From: a bacterium CG2_30_54_10
GTDB taxonomy: Bacteria; Muiribacteriota; Ozemobacteria; Ozemobacterales; Ozemobacteraceae
Direction: 5' to 3'
Assembly: GCA_001872985.1 (NCBI GenBank)
Contig: MNYA01000343.1
Coordinates: 1 to 6,262, forward strand
DNA: 6,262 nucleotides
In this document: positions 6,083-6,262 of the stretch, piece by piece
How positions within the stretch are numbered: the stretch's first letter is position 1
Layout of the letters: every line of letters begins with the position of its first letter
Translations under genes and position numbers: made by a program
Notes under the pieces: model-generated
Databases searched by the model: none
What the model saw: only the letters and a program-made list of their open reading frames with translations
What the model was told of the DNA's origin: nothing

Positions 6083-6262
6083 GTGATCAGCCAGAAACCA
6101 TCGGGTCGCCCCGGATTATCAAATAAAGCTCGCAAAGCAACTTCTCAAAAAGAGGGGGCACGCGAAGTGAATTCGCGTGCCTCACTCCCCGCGGTCGGGC
6201 GCTTTGCGCCCTCCGGCCTTCTCTCATACTTCTTCCGAATTATTGAGATGATACCAGCGCCA
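6083..6262 (+). CDS. unrecognised partial reading frame after flgG (doubtful)
   Basis: A frame with no stop runs to the window edge. GTG at 6083 has AGGAG (6072-6076) 6 nt upstream. An in-frame ATG at 6077 overlaps the flgG stop (ATGA) but sits directly against that site. The 60 visible residues begin ISQKPSGRPGLSNKARKA after the start and are rich in Arg, Lys, Ser and Gly. There is no signal peptide, although FlgA, the expected next product, is periplasmic. Two hairpins (6155-6183 and 6197-6211) lie inside it, which is more typical of non-coding DNA. A later in-frame ATG at 6248 could be the real start of the next gene. It could be a new protein, or intergenic sequence open by chance; I favour the latter slightly. 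Confidence 0.25.
   Translation, partial: MISQKPSGRPGLSNKARKATSQKEGAREVNSRASLPAVGRFAPSGLLSYFFRIIEMIPAP
6147..6183 (-). terminator. candidate minus-strand intrinsic terminator hairpin
   Basis: GGCACGCGAA (6157-6166) and TTCGCGTGCC (6172-6181) form a perfect 10-bp stem with a GTGAA loop. One G-U and one G-C pair (6156/6182, 6155/6183) can extend it. Read on the minus strand, the stem is followed by CCCTCTTTTTG (five T at 6151-6147), so it looks like a terminator for transcription entering from the right. On the plus strand no T-run follows, so it is a poor terminator for flgG, though it could protect the 3' end of the mRNA. Confidence 0.4.
6197..6211. repeat. short GC-rich inverted repeat
   Basis: GGGCGC and GCGCCC flank a TTT loop. 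An imperfect outer extension (CGG at 6192-6194 with CCG at 6213-6215) is possible. There is no T-run on either side. It lies 13 nt after the previous hairpin, so the pair may be part of a REP-like dispersed element, which cannot be tested in one window. Confidence 0.4.

Noticed and set aside
1..6262. Mobile element, CRISPR array, toxin-antitoxin or defence genes
   Set aside because: I found no array periodicity, terminal inverted repeats, transposase motifs or unusual base composition; all clear genes are pilus, flagellar, metabolic or DUF501.

Overview
The window reads as chromosomal DNA from a diderm (Gram-negative-type), flagellated bacterium with type IV pili. The evidence is an outer-membrane secretin gene, two PilP-like pilot genes and two flagellar rod genes. 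Base composition is moderately GC-rich and similar across all genes. I see no transposase, integrase, CRISPR array, tRNA or rRNA. The lineage cannot be fixed from this sequence alone. A DUF501 gene beside flagellar genes argues against an ordinary enteric or pseudomonad, and a deep-branching or little-cultured diderm is possible (inference).

Layout. (1) Positions 1-2433, plus strand: the end of a type IV pilus assembly operon. It holds a 5'-truncated PilP-like gene (1-419), a second PilP-like gene (452-1054) and a short PilQ-type secretin (1051-2433). The genes are closely packed, with an ATGA stop/start overlap before pilQ. A strong intrinsic terminator (2447-2476) closes the unit. (2) Positions 2494-3678, minus strand: aroC, chorismate synthase, convergent with pilQ. 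(3) Positions 3679-3860: a 182-bp divergent intergenic region with an 11-bp-spaced direct repeat and several dyads. (4) Positions 3861-6080, plus strand: a DUF501 gene with a TTG start and strong ribosome binding site, overlapping flgF by ATGA, then flgG after a 25-bp gap. (5) Positions 6081-6262: an unrecognised reading frame open to the window edge, overlapping two hairpins. Its coding status is uncertain.

Function. The PilP-like proteins should sit in the periplasm and link the inner-membrane PilM/N/O platform to the PilQ secretin, through which the pilus leaves the cell. FlgF and FlgG form the proximal and distal flagellar rod. AroC makes chorismate for aromatic compound synthesis. The DUF501 protein has no established function, and its coupling to flgF is the most unusual context here. 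The other points of most interest are the tandem duplication of the PilP-like domain, the minimal secretin, and the missing recognisable flgA after flgG. I found no strong evidence for a wholly new system.
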